A stretch of DNA of 64,000 nt from Saccoglossus kowalevskii. Its lineage: Eukaryota; Hemichordata; Enteropneusta; Harrimaniidae. A program made the position numbers and the translations under genes. Below the pieces are notes generated by a model that worked only from the letters and a program-made list of their open reading frames with translations, did no database searches and had not been told where the DNA came from. The DNA lies in NCBI RefSeq assembly GCF_000003605.2, contig NW_003144786.1:161316-225315 (forward strand). The letters run 5' to 3'. This document shows, piece after piece, positions 36,431 through 48,855 of this stretch (position 1 is its first letter; each line of letters begins with the position of its first letter).

Positions 36431-36959
36431 CAATTTTAAGAGTCAAAAAGGTCCAAAAAGTAATTACAATAACAATACAATATGCAAAACAATACACCGC
36501 ATGGTAACGTTCATAATACAGTATATATAAAATATATACGTAATCCTATCTCAGCATTTGTTTGCACAGTTGTATGCACAGTATTCCGATTGTTATCCCT
36601 TTATCAATGCGTGTATATTTCCTCTCAATGTGTGAGTCTTATAAGCTAGCTGTAAACTATAGGAACAAGCTTGTGGGAACAGTAATATTAAATAAAATTA
36701 AATGTTGGCCAACTGACCAAATTCCTCTCGCTCCAGACTCTAGATTCTAGATGAAGACATAACATTTTATTATATTTTATATTATACTAAAAAAATGAAA
36801 AGTTTTACTTTAACATTGCTAGCAAGATAAAATATGCTGTTACAGTACTCAACAATAACTCAAAAAAATTTAGATTTTTTTTAAGAAGTAAAACCACGGG
36901 TCCCTCCAAAAGCATATCATCAAACGTTTGTACAACTGGATGCGAATATCGAAAATGAC

Positions 36960-37800
36960 AACTTTCATGATTTCATGAAAGAGACATGAATCAAAGTTGA
37001 TGAAATTAAACATAATGGCAAACGGTAAGGTTGACTGCATCTCGGCAGGTTTTCTTAAAAATGTTTATAAATTTAATTCTATAAAACTTATTTAACAAAA
37101 TTCTTGAAAGCGACAATTGTTCTAAATTGTGGACACAGAGCATGTTCACACCTATTCATAAAACGGGCGTTAAAAATATCCCTAATAACTATAGAGGTAT
37201 TACCGAAGTCCCTGGGAAATATATTTACGCAACTCTTTTATAGTAGGGTGTAATTATGAATGGAAAAGTACAATAACAGAAAAGGGAAAAGAACAATAGA
37301 CAATATTTTCATTCTGAGTACCATAGTCATCAAATATCTCTCCCATACTAAAAGAGGGCGCCCTTAATCATTGATTTCGAGAAAGCTTTCGACCGAGTGG
37401 ATCATTATTCTTTATTATATAAGCTTGCTAAAACCGGTAGTATGCGGGTTAATCCCAATATTTCAATTCAAGTTGTTGCAGTGACGTATCAGCTTGTGTT
37501 TTACATGATGTCATGGTATTACTGAATTATTTGGATGAAATTCCGGCTTACAACAAGGCCCTATTGCATTATTTCTGTCTACTGTTTTGTTTTTACATAA
37601 ACGCTATTGGGAAAACAAATCTACACACGTTTACTCGGGTACTTATATCTTTAAATGTTGCTACTTACTGTATACCAATGATATGTGTAACAGTGTTTTT
37701 AATCTTCAAAGATTACTGTATAAGCTTTCACAGTTTTGTACAACTTGGAAATTAACAGTCAACACTACAAAATAAAAACACAAAAACAGAGTCTTTGGGC
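36960..37800 (+). mobile_element. Decayed non-LTR retrotransposon (LINE) reverse transcriptase
   Basis: Recognisable RT pieces occur in order but in different frames: FTPIHKTGVKN-PNNYRGI, then IDFEKAFDRVDHYSLLYKLA, then LLYTNDMC where YADD is expected, then FCTTWKLTVNTTKTK. This order fits a CR1/Jockey-group LINE. The frame changes and altered YxDD box mean it is dead. No 5' end, endonuclease or tail was identified. Confidence 0.75.
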
Positions 37801-39448
37801 GGGGGAATATTGGGTTTGTGAAGGTAAGGTTAAAATAGGTATATTACAACTGCTTGCATGGAAGTAGTATTTCCCTCTTTTGTAGCATGGTTTCCAACGC
37901 AACAAACAATAGCAAATCAAGTGAGTAAAGCTATTGTTAGACTAAAAATTAGCCTGAATTGTTACAATGTTTTACCTTTTCGTGGATTTTTTTTCAATAT
38001 TTGATGTATGATATTACCAATACGTTTGTATAATTCGGAAATTTTGGCCTTCCAGTATGCTAAAGACAATGGAAGAGTAAATAATAATAGTAAGTGCGAT
38101 AGGGATGGAACTATGACGTCATCGACTTAAAGTTCGTATGCTGACAAGAATAGTCATATACTGCGAATGAATCCAGCAGATATTAGTTCTAAATTCCAGT
38201 ACAGAAAATCTGAAAATATTCAATTGTGTTGGGCCTCACTAGTAAAAAATGTACAAGGATTGGGGGAAACGAAACTGTGGTTTTGAGAATTTCCAAACAA
38301 CGCTATAACTTGAAAGAGATTGATGCACAGAAATGCACTCAACTTTCAAAACCACTTTTGATCTTGAAAGCTACTTAATCTTAAGCTATTTTATCTCGAA
38401 AGTATTGACTTAGGTAAACTATATATATATATATATGCTTCTAAACAATCATGAGATCATCTCCTCACTGTATTAAACAGCTCCAGCCATGCTCCGGTAA
38501 AATGAAAAATGTATTACAACTAATAAATTTATTAGTTGTCTGATGGTGAAATCGTGTTTTTTTCAAAATGTAGACATATTGTGTAGTAGTAGATGTATGT
38601 TGTATTTATGAATAATAATAAATAGTGCACGACTTGAGATTTTGGCGGATAAATGTCGAAAACACGAAACGATAAAAAGACGAGCTGCTTGAAGCTTGAA
38701 TAATACTGTCAATCAATATCACGGGGTGTGGAAATGCTGAAACAAGATGTGCCAAACATTCACACAGTAATGTGTTGCTCGTTATCAAATAACAGATTCA
38801 ATGAAGACAATGGTAACCGTGATCGCAAACTTAACACGTCACTGCGGAAAATATGAGCCAAGAATCTCCCTAGTTGCAATTGTTTGAAGTTAAATTAATG
38901 ATGTGTTTATTGTGTACGTCAGATATAGTCTGTCTCAAAAACTTGAAGCATATATTTAATACTAGTAGACACCTAACAATCGTCTAATCGCAAAAGAACG
39001 ACCTCGGGTCGATATGCAATCCTGGACCATCGAAAAATAAAACAAGGCTTTGGACGTGAATTCGCGAGCATGCGATGAACTCAACTTTATTTTTCAACGT
39101 GTCGCTTTTTAGCCATGTTTTACAATAAAAATGTGTCTCAAATTTATAATTACGATTGTCACGCATTATATCATCTTGGCCAGAGAGTGAAAGCAGGGAT
39201 TTCACTGCATGCAGTGAATAGTTTGTTGTTATTGTTTAGCAACGTGAACACAGCGCCGGCACAGCAAGAAGGCGTGCGTATGCTAGTCAGTGTCATCACG
39301 GTTACTAACATCCTACTACAATGATACGAGGATGGCAAGTGGATATGATACGACAAATCTACGTTTCCAAGGAAAATTATTTTTTAAATAAACTTAATTC
39401 AAAAAATTAACACATTATTAGCCCGCTGTCAGTTTGTCGTTCTATGGA

Positions 39449-39450
<2 letters not shown>

Positions 39451-39504
<54 letters not shown>
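39451..39504. repeat. (GT)27 microsatellite
   Basis: Uninterrupted GT dinucleotides from 39451 to 39504. Confidence 0.98.
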
Positions 39505-39508
<4 letters not shown>

Positions 39509-40840
39509 AGCCAAGGTTGCTATGGTAGTAACCTAGCGTAGCGTAGGTCCACCTAGGTTCAAATCTAGGCTTTATAGATGAAAACCTGACAAGACCGCTA
39601 TACAAATTAATGCTTTCGGGGATTAGTGTTATCAGCTTGTAAATAAACTACATGTATGAGGTAAACATACTAAAACAACACTCATTAGCATAGCCACAAT
39701 AAACAACCGCCCGGGCGACTGAATTGGGCATTTAAGGACACTACTACTATGTAAATTTAGAATATCGTCACATAACTTACTTATTGATACAGGCAGGGCA
39801 CAAAATCTGCAAAAATATACATAAATTAGTGACCGAAGTGTGTTGAAAATGAGTCTCACAATAAAATTTGCTGACATTCGATTTCACACACCCCGGTGGC
39901 ATCAATGACGATGGATGGACAACAAATCGCTACAAAAAAAAAAAAAAAACTACCATTGTTCTTGCGCTGTTTTTTTCAAAAACGTGAAAGTGTTGAAAAT
40001 GCTGTGAATACTATGACGTTTGTAGTTATTGTTCTCTCAATGCTAAAGTTTATGAATAAATTACTAGTACGACTTATTTGTACTCACATAGATATTTAGA
40101 TTTAGCATTTTTTTTCACTAACCACACGAAATGGAATGCTATTGGCTGTGGAAGAAAAGATTTCTGAGAGATTTGAACTACGCACAATTGACGTTCAGCG
40201 TTATTAAAGGTCTGCATATCAAGTGCCATAAATATACGAATTTATAAAACGACCAATTTGAAATTGCTTTCTCTATTTACCCATTATAGTCACTTCAAAA
40301 CCCAATGAACATATTACTTATTTTACAGTAGATAACCGGATCAAGCGAAAATAATATATATATATATATTTTTTTATGTTATAGGAACTTGAGCTTTTCG
40401 TATCAAAAAATCAAAGGAATGCGAAATGGGTGTCTTTGGTGTGGATCATCTTTTTCTATTCTCGTCAAAAATCAAGTTGGCAACCTGAATGAATGGTGAA
40501 GACATTTTGTTTGTGTCCTGGAAAATCCATTGTATTAAAAAATACCATGACCCCTCCCCCTCGTTTTTACCTCGTAAAGCAAGACTGCCCGTAATACACC
40601 CGTCACGGTGAATTATTCGGTTTCTACTTTCATCTTACAACATTTTTTTTTTATAAAGATCCTCTACGTCACCCTCCCCGTTCATATATTATGAGGAGTG
40701 ACATTTTCCTTTCAATTTGAGCTACACATAACAACGTAGGTAGTGATGTATGTATTGATTCATCGTTGATATTTGGAAATGAGGGTATTCCATTTCAGTT
40801 TATGCATAAACAGCACAACTCAAAATGGGCGCTCTGATCT

Positions 40841-40994
40841 TGTCCAATCAGAGAGCTTGACTGTCAATTAGGCTCATGACGTCACTAGTAACCAATCAGA
40901 AAACAGGAATTGGTGCATGTATCCAGGCAGGTCACGAACTATGACCTTTGTCTCCGTTTTGCAGGCACGTTTTCGATGAAAAATTGACAAAAAG
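40841..40994 (+). promoter_or_regulatory. NR2C: NR2C promoter and untranslated first exon
   Basis: Two CCAAT boxes in the same TCCAATCAGA-type context (40844-40848, 40892-40896), a perfect cAMP-response element TGACGTCA (40877-40884), and an inverted pair of nuclear-receptor half-sites, AGGTCA (40929-40934) and TGACCT (40942-40947). A consensus donor AAAAAG|GTAAGT follows at 40994/40995. Together these suggest a TATA-less promoter and short 5' untranslated exon of the receptor gene that starts coding at 48586. The start site itself is not visible. Confidence 0.6.
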
Positions 40995-43900
40995 GTAAGT
41001 TATTTTGTCATATTTATGTATCTGTTAAATTCATTTGTTATTCTAGATCATATTGGTGGTGGAATTTTAGGCAAAGTCGCTAAGATCGCTGAGAAATGGC
41101 CCGTTTCTTTCGGGGGTAGTGTCGTTTCGTTTCCATTACCTACGCAGAAGTGTGTATGTACGGTTTCAACCCAGACGCTTTGAATTTTCGCAGTTTTTAC
41201 ATGAATACTTTGACGCAATATCACCAGCTTCCACCATTAAATTTTACGTTTCCCGGAAATCCAGTCTTCCTTTAGTTAGATTATCACAGAAAGTGCAGCA
41301 AATTCCCAATATTTTTGCTGTGTTATTGACGTTTTTTAACCCATGACCTTTGTGTGGTTGTTGTTGAAGAATGACCCCGTTCGCGCCAAAATGGCCCCGT
41401 GCTTTCCGCTTTGTATTTTAATTCCCATACTTGTGGAAATTACTACCCCGTGGGATGACTTTGAACTCCGTGTTGTCAAGTATTTTTATCTAGAACTGCT
41501 TCAGTGACGATTTGTGTTCATTCTGTTACGCAGTTTCGCCTGTCTCTCGAAAATCTATATTTAGGCGTGTTTTGTCTTGCTGACGTTTCAAATGTTCCAA
41601 TATGGCTACTGTCTCGAAACATACAGGCGTCGGCCATTATTGCGTGGCACCATTTGTACAAAAAAACTGACGTGTGCATTTCTCCGTTACTTCTACAATA
41701 CATGATATCCAAGGAACGACTCCATTTTTTTAAACGAACAGTTCGACGGTGAATTGGATTTTTTTTATTTCCAGACAGCGCTGGATTAAATGGGTAACCA
41801 TGGCAATGACTGTTGAAAAGGTTTTAGGTCATTTGTAGACATCTAATTTGAATATTTATTTGCATGGACATTTGAACAGCTGAAAAGCCACATTTTGAAT
41901 AAACATATAATATTTAAATAGTTTAAATATTGTGAAGAATAAATTTTTCACTAGTTGTACCTCTTATGTAAATTACATTTTACTTCAAATTTAAGTTTTA
42001 CATGAGTTAAAAAAGGCGTGTTTTGCCTGTCATGTATTCTAAAGGTATGGTAAATGAATTTATTATATGGCTGTCATATATCATTGATAATACAGATAAA
42101 AACTTAATAAATGGAATTTTTAACATTACAAAAGAGTTAAGAAATAAAGCAATGTTTTTTTTTCTCAGTACTGTTCCGCATTGGTAACAATATATGCTCA
42201 ATTTGTATAACAGCTTTGAACAAATGACCAATGCTTTGATAAATGGCATGTATTGAGTATGTTGTATTTTTAAGTTAGCACTGTGATATAACAATACTGA
42301 TAAGCAACAGTTGTAATGCTAAGAACATTCCCTATTTATGTCTGCTTTGCTTGCTTCTTGTGCTTTCCTAATATTTCTAATATCCATTGTGTTTGCTCTT
42401 GTTACTTTTTCTTTTATTATTACTATGTATTTTTCCAGATATTTAAAAAAAATAACAACCTTTACTTCATAGTTTGAATGCTATTTTTCACATCAATTAA
42501 ATTATTTTAAACATTGCAATGATGCTACTTTTTTCATAAAAAATTTTAAAAAAATGTTTGTTGTAGGATCGGTGAAGTTTCCTGTGAATCCAGTACCCTG
42601 ATATTTTGGCTAAATATTTTTAAATATCCAGAGGTTCAGTTTTCTCAAATTGACCTAACACATTATTGCCAATAAAACGAAAGGTCATTGCAAACATCAT
42701 AGCTTGTTTATTAATTATGCAATCACAAAAATCAAAGTTCGAAAGCCAAAAAGCCTATTTTTTTTCCATCTTCAAATAGTAATTCCATTTTTGTTGGTTG
42801 AATGGAACACTAGACTCTTGCCCTCAAGGAGGTGTTGGCAGCCGTTTGTGTCTGGGGACTGTTGAAAATGCCCCTTAAAGCATGTTCTGAGTGGATTGTA
42901 TCCTGACAAGAAAATATTAAAATATATATATATATTCGTAGCTGTTCAATAGCTGCTTCGTGGCTATTAATTGCTGCTTTAAGCAATATGGCCCATTGTA
43001 TATTGAGTTATACTGATTCATTTGGGGTGCTTCTGGCATAAACAGTAGAGGAATAAGTTCTCTGCTTAGTAAGATGTAAGAGAGTACCACCACATTGCAG
43101 AGCTTCGTTGCTGTTTGCTTAAGACCTGCATTTGTTTCGGGGTGCAGTTCCTCTATACATGGTCGTATGGCATTCCAGTACAAACTTCCCTAAGTTGATG
43201 TTTGAAGATTCATAAACTTGGTTCTGTAGAATTGTATATTTTGAATGCTAGTATTCAGTTTGTGATTTGTTGCAAACTCCATGGAGGTATACTCTCACAT
43301 CAATACATTTGGTGTTACCCGAATAAAACAGGTCTATATGCTGGGCTCAAAATTAACTATCATTTTTAAAAGCTGCTCATCCTATGGTAATAATAGATAC
43401 ATAGTCCATCAAATTTAGTGCAAATACAAAAAATCAGAACCTAAATAATAAATATTAAATGTTATATTGCTCATTTTTGTAGGACACTTTAAATGTAAAT
43501 AATCTGTTTTATATATTTAAAAAATGGAATTTTAATCTTGAAATTTGGTAGTTTGTGTACCTTAGTCTACTGTTTAATTTGGAGCCATGAGATAGTATGA
43601 ACAAATTCCATGGTTATCTAGATGATAACTCCTCACATTATGTTTTGTTCTGGCAGTAAACTTCAAAACTTTATGTTTAGGCCTATGACCATTGTATTTT
43701 GTACATACAAGAAGCTGGTATGTTGTGACTCTGTGTGGGGAAAGGGGTGATAAGCTAACATGGTATGTCATGATTATTTGTTGGGGGAACACGGACATAG
43801 ATCTGTCTTACAGAATAATACAAGTTTTTTTACGAGTGAATTGCTAATGGTCGATGGAATGTAAGCATTGTTATTAAACAGTGATTGGTTTATAGTCAAC

Positions 43901-44775
43901 ACATTATTTAGCGTTCAATCTAATCAGTGGGTGTATCAGAGGTTACCTTTTGTCTGCTACATGAGTCATAAATTCTATGGTTTATAGAACAATAGACCAT
44001 TTTCAAAAATTCTCGGAATCTCGCATTATGCATGAAATCAAATGTCAAAACTGTTGAACAGACATAAGGTGTAGTAATGTCAGAACATCGCATAGGATAC
44101 GAGAAACAAAAGGGTTTTTTTTGGGGGGGGGGGTGTTTTCACATTTTAGAAGTGTTATACATATTAGATGACGGTCAATCCCAACACCATGTTTCCATCT
44201 GAAAGATCAGTATTTCGACATTATACTAGAGAAATTCAAGCTCAAACTCATTTTATTTTTGTATCAGGCGTTCGGTCTGTCTCTTTCACACACAACTTGA
44301 AATCTCATAGAAGTACTGAAAATTGTTTATTTCAATGTCGTGAAGTGCTTCAAGGCATTAGGATGGCATGCATGAAATGAAATGTGTACACACTGCCGAT
44401 GCGCAATTCAATTCATGGACGTTAATATTATTTGAATAATTTGTCAAAGATATTTTATTGACCTGAAATATCTGGAAAAGATATAAACAGGAAATAAGAG
44501 GTCATATCAGTTTATGATAATGTATTACATTGATCTATTTTAATAAATGAATACATACAAATGTACATTTTGGATTAAAGTGGTTTATATTCTTGAGTCG
44601 TAGTACGATCTTAAGTAAAATGAACAAGCAATTCTTGCAAATTAGTTTTGAGCATGCATGGACAAAGTTTAGTAGATTCATTGTTGTAGGAAAAGAGTGA
44701 TTTTGGTGCCAAAGTGAATTCAGTGAGTAATTGTAGTTTTAAATTGTGCTATTTTGAAGAAATATAATAAAGTAA

Positions 44776-44974
44776 TACTGTAAAATGACTGGGTTTAAAT
44801 TTCACTGATTTGGCATTTCAGGCATATCAGCAGGTTTTAAATTCATGGTTTTATCATTTAGGTAATTGGTTCTTTGCTCAATTTTACATATTCACTGGGT
44901 GTTAATTAAGCGCATTTTTCAGTCAGCGAAATAAGCAAAATTAAACCCAGTGAATAATTAATCCTTTTACAGTA
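44776..44974. mobile_element. MITE, 199 bp, TACTGTAAAA termini
   Basis: The termini TACTGTAAAATGACTGGGTT and CAGTGAATAATTAATCCTTT + TACAGTA are imperfect inverted repeats. ACTGGGTTTAA recurs inverted inside. Confidence 0.75.
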
Positions 44975-47439
44975 GATATCAGCTAGTTGGCAACTTGTCA
45001 AATCTGAAACTGTTTGCTACTCATAACCTTATCCTATTTGTCATGTGACGTTGCCATTCTGGTGCATTTCCTGAATGCATGGTTCAGGATTCACATCACT
45101 GTAAATAACAAATTCTTGAAGGAACTATATGTTGAATGTTAGTTTTGTTTTCTCGTAGCACAGTGCAGCTATGTATCTAACAACACTAAAATTACTTTTT
45201 ACTTGCCTGTGTCATTAAAATCGTACATTTCATTCAATCATGTATGTCGTATGTTTTTTCAGAATATCCTTGCACAGTACAATAACCGTTATTATAATTT
45301 CCCCAGCCCATTACAAAATTAAAATTGATAGAGAAGGTAGAATGTGTCAATAGCAGCCATATATTTTTAGAGGTAAATTATATTGCATACAATATTCAAT
45401 ATTGTGACCAAAGCTTTGTTAAAGTATATCTGAATTAAATATAATTTTAGAATTACATTCTTACTTGTCAATGATTTATGTTATTAATGGTGTATAATTT
45501 TTCATATATTTTATGGTTACTCAACTGATAAAGGTAGACAGTGTTGTATTACCTACCTATTGAACCCTGACCTAATTTTTGCTATCAGGCCTCTCTGAAG
45601 TCCCCATTATTGGGACTTGTGCTGGGAATTATTACACATGTTGAATACCACTGACAATAATTTTTTTATTTTTTGGACAAACAAAATTTTAAAATGGTTG
45701 TCAATGTGTATATTTATTTGTACTAAAAACAAATTTGAATAAATTTACCAAATTGTGATTCTGTTGAAAAGCTGTCAAGTCAGTTAAGAATAGTGATATG
45801 AAATTATAGCTCTCATTTCTGTTTAAAGGTATAGTGTAACCTAATTATCAATACTGTACAATATTACTATGTGTCTGACTCACTTTGGTGAATTTTGTCT
45901 AGCAGCTGCCCACTATGAGAGCTATTGAGTCTACAGGCAGCATACGTCACATACACAATATATGCATTCATTATACAGTGAACTGACGACCTTTACAGTA
46001 AACCCCCTAGTAAAAGACATTATAGTTTAGTGGTACTAAAGGTAGAGAAAGGCTGCACATTTCTGTGTGTAGTCATTGGTTGCCTGCATGCAAATATAAT
46101 GTCTTATGAAAATTTATATTTAAATTGGTACTCCCTGTATTTTTTTTGTACCAGGGTGTTTTAGTGTGTCTGTGTGTGTGCATGCTCGACTGCTGGTTTT
46201 TGTAGAAGTTATACACAACAGGAGATCTGAATTTTAATTTTCAGTTCAATTTTATTTCATATTACACATAAAGTTAAATCTTTTTTCGAGTTACAGAGAA
46301 ACCTTTTGCTCATATATTGTTCCTCTGGTTTAGTAGTCTATGATAATTTTGGTTGTAAAAAAATGTCTTGAATAATACAGAAACTTGTTGCATTTATCTG
46401 GGTTAAAAATTCATCGCAACCGTAATTTTGGTCACTCCAATAGTGACATTGTTGTGAATATAGTCTTGTTATTTTTTTTACCTTGGTCCATCATCATTAG
46501 ATGGAGGGATAAGTATATGATGGGGAAAATGTCTGCCCTCGTTGTCATCTCTAGTCCAAACATTTTTGTCCACTATCCTTATATTCACAATAACTGAAAT
46601 TTTTTGAATCATTTTTGAACCTTTGTCAACCATAATAAAATGACTAGCATATATAATTTTTAAGATATGGGTAAAGTTTGGCTAAAATAAAACGTTTGTT
46701 AGACGTAAAGAGTAAGTGGACAGAATAAGGACTGCCGATAATGAGAACCACAGCTGTTAGTAATATGCTCTTCAAGATTTTTTTTAATTTTCATTACATG
46801 GTATAAATCATTTTCCCGCCAAAAAATTGATGAGTATTTCGCTCATCTTAACTCTGGCCAGATGTACCACTTGGGAATCTGTATGCAACTCGTATTATAT
46901 TATTCTATGAGGAACACCAAGATTAATACAGTGCATGTATTAATTAAGAAGCATGAATATTAATTAATTTGAGTAGCCAATAAATTCTATTGAATAATTA
47001 CTGAGTTGAATTTTTTAGAGAGGGGAGTTTTTACTGTTACAGTAATATTATGATTCTTTTATTATTTTTGACCGAAATTTTTCCTACATAAATTTAGCCA
47101 ATATTTTTCAGCACTCAATTTAATGGATATATTGTATTCTTTCAGAAAAGTTTTTAACTGCTGAACAAATGAACTTTGTGAAGGTTTTTGCACAAAGGTG
47201 CGAGTTTGTATATGAAATGTTATTTGTCTAGTATACAACAATGTATTGTCAATAGTTTAGGTGTGGCCATTTGATGAAAGGAGTGCTCAGATACTCCATA
47301 TTTTGTAGTTTTACATGTCAGTTCCTGTACAGAACTCATAGACTTTAGAATACAAGTTTACGCTCATACATGTATAAATAGTGTACAATTAGTACAAATG
47401 AAACAAAATTAACAACATACTAAGACATTGGAGTGTTAT

Positions 47440-48070
47440 TTTTAGCTCCGCTGTCGACTTTGTCGAGCGGAGCTTATCATATGAGTAATTGTCCGTCGTC
47501 CGTGTCAATGTTTTACTTTTTCGACTTCTTCTTGAAAACTACAAGCCTGAATGCTTTGATACTTGGTGTATATGTACCTTAGGTGGACCTCTCTTAGGTT
47601 TGTTCATTTCATGTTGATATCTTCAATTCTCCAATTTTGGTGAATATTTTTGTCATTTTTGGTAAAAAGTGATATTTTCGACTTCTTGTTAAAAAATGCA
47701 AGTGCAATTGCTTTGATATTACATATATAGGTACTACATGTGGACCTCTCTCAGATTTGTTCATTTCGTGATGATATCTTCAATTCTCTAATTTTGGTGA
47801 ATATTTTTGTAATCTTTGGTAAAAAGTGATATTTTCGACTTCTTGTTAAAAACCAAAAGTTCAATTGCTTTGATATTACACATATAGATACTACATGTAG
47901 ACCTTTCTCAGATTTGTTCATTTTGTGATGATATCTTCAATTCTCTAATTTTGGTGAATATTTTGGTCATTTTTGATAGAAAGTGATATTTTCGACTTCT
48001 TGTTAAAAACTGTATGTCCGATTGCTTTGATACTATACATATTGTTCATTTTCTAATGATGTCTTCAGTT
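47440..48070 (+). mobile_element. Repeat family A, plus orientation, intact head and about 3.5 tandem units
   Basis: Head hairpin 47444-47474 (AGCTCCGCT...AGCGGAGCT), preceded by a T run, then a GTCCGTCGTCCGTGT stretch. Landmarks CGACTTCTT occur at about 47522, 47679, 47836 and 47993: an exact 157-bp period. No recognisable tail, so 3' truncated. Confidence 0.8.
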
Positions 48071-48572
48071 CAGTTCTACTTTTTGGACTCTAGGGGGAGG
48101 GGGTCTGTCATAATAATTCATAGTTTGTATATTTTATTTCCTATACTACTTTTATACTGGGACTTGCTGCCAATTATAAGGTCATTAGATTTTAACCATT
48201 ATAATTATATGATAGGAAGTAAGGCCAAATAAATCAAGAATAAATCCTTTGTACGAGTATTTTGTGGAAATAGTTAATAGTTTATTGTATAAAAATAATA
48301 ACAAATTTATTTATGCCACCAATGTTCAAATTTATTTCATTTACTTCGTCGTAGTAAATGACTAGTATGAAGAAGTCTTTCATGAAAACTAACTAATCAT
48401 TGGTTGCATCATGTTTATGTATTATAGCTTAAAGTGAAATAATAAAAGCATGTTACGCGAATCACCAAATTTGTTTTATTTGACCTAAGAAGAAACATGT
48501 TATGGATACACCATATATCGAGTGCATATCCAGATATATATTGTATTACATGTTTGGTTTTTGGTTTTGCAG

Positions 48573-48855
48573 TTAAATTTAAACAATGGAAGGAACACAA
48601 GTACAGACTATAGAAACACATGTTGTACAACAACAGCAGCAACAACAACAACAGCAGCAGCAACAACAGCATCAGCAGCAGCAGCAAGCAATGGATACAT
48701 CTCAAGTTGTGCATCAGCACCATCAACTACATCCATCTACAGTGACCGTTACCACAGTAGGGTCTAATGTGGAAACTACCACTTCAGAATTGTCCAAAGA
48801 AATGCAGACTGCAGAAGGGCTTGCAAGGTTACGACATGAAGAAGTTATTACAAAG
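48573..48855 (+). CDS. NR2C: NR2C coding exon 1: polyQ N-terminus
   Basis: Acceptor TTTTGCAG at 48571-48572; ATG at 48586; 90 codons to AAG|GTATTG. CAG/CAA-encoded Gln tract at about 48631-48692 with one His. Phase 0. Confidence 0.9.

Larger units (their letters stand above)
34861..40840. other. Intergenic DNA between divergent EOGT and NR2C
   Basis: About 6 kb. It holds a large foldback (35890-36430), a decayed LINE (about 36960-37800) and a (GT)27 run (39451-39504). Several open frames of 60-85 codons (e.g. 35082-35336 minus, 39896-40099 plus) have no recognisable homology. Confidence 0.6.
40995..48572 (+). other. NR2C intron 1 (between untranslated and first coding exon)
   Basis: 7.6 kb. 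The first 800 bases have more CpG than the surroundings and a second TGACCTTTG near 41344. The MITE (44776-44974) and family A copy (47440-48070) follow. No coding exon was recognised; the 75-codon frame at 41119 has no family resemblance. Confidence 0.6.

Noticed and set aside
39507-39580. tRNA-like B box (GGTTCAAATCTAGGC) after the GT repeat
   Set aside because: No matching A box at the right distance and no cloverleaf; too weak to call a tRNA or SINE.
41119-41346. 75-codon plus frame in NR2C intron 1
   Set aside because: Lies in the CpG-richer first intron, with no family resemblance or splice logic.
48415-48767. Open frames on both strands across the polyQ codons (poly-Leu on minus, poly-Thr/Ala on plus)
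   Set aside because: They are shadow frames of the CAG/CAA tract in the real NR2C exon.
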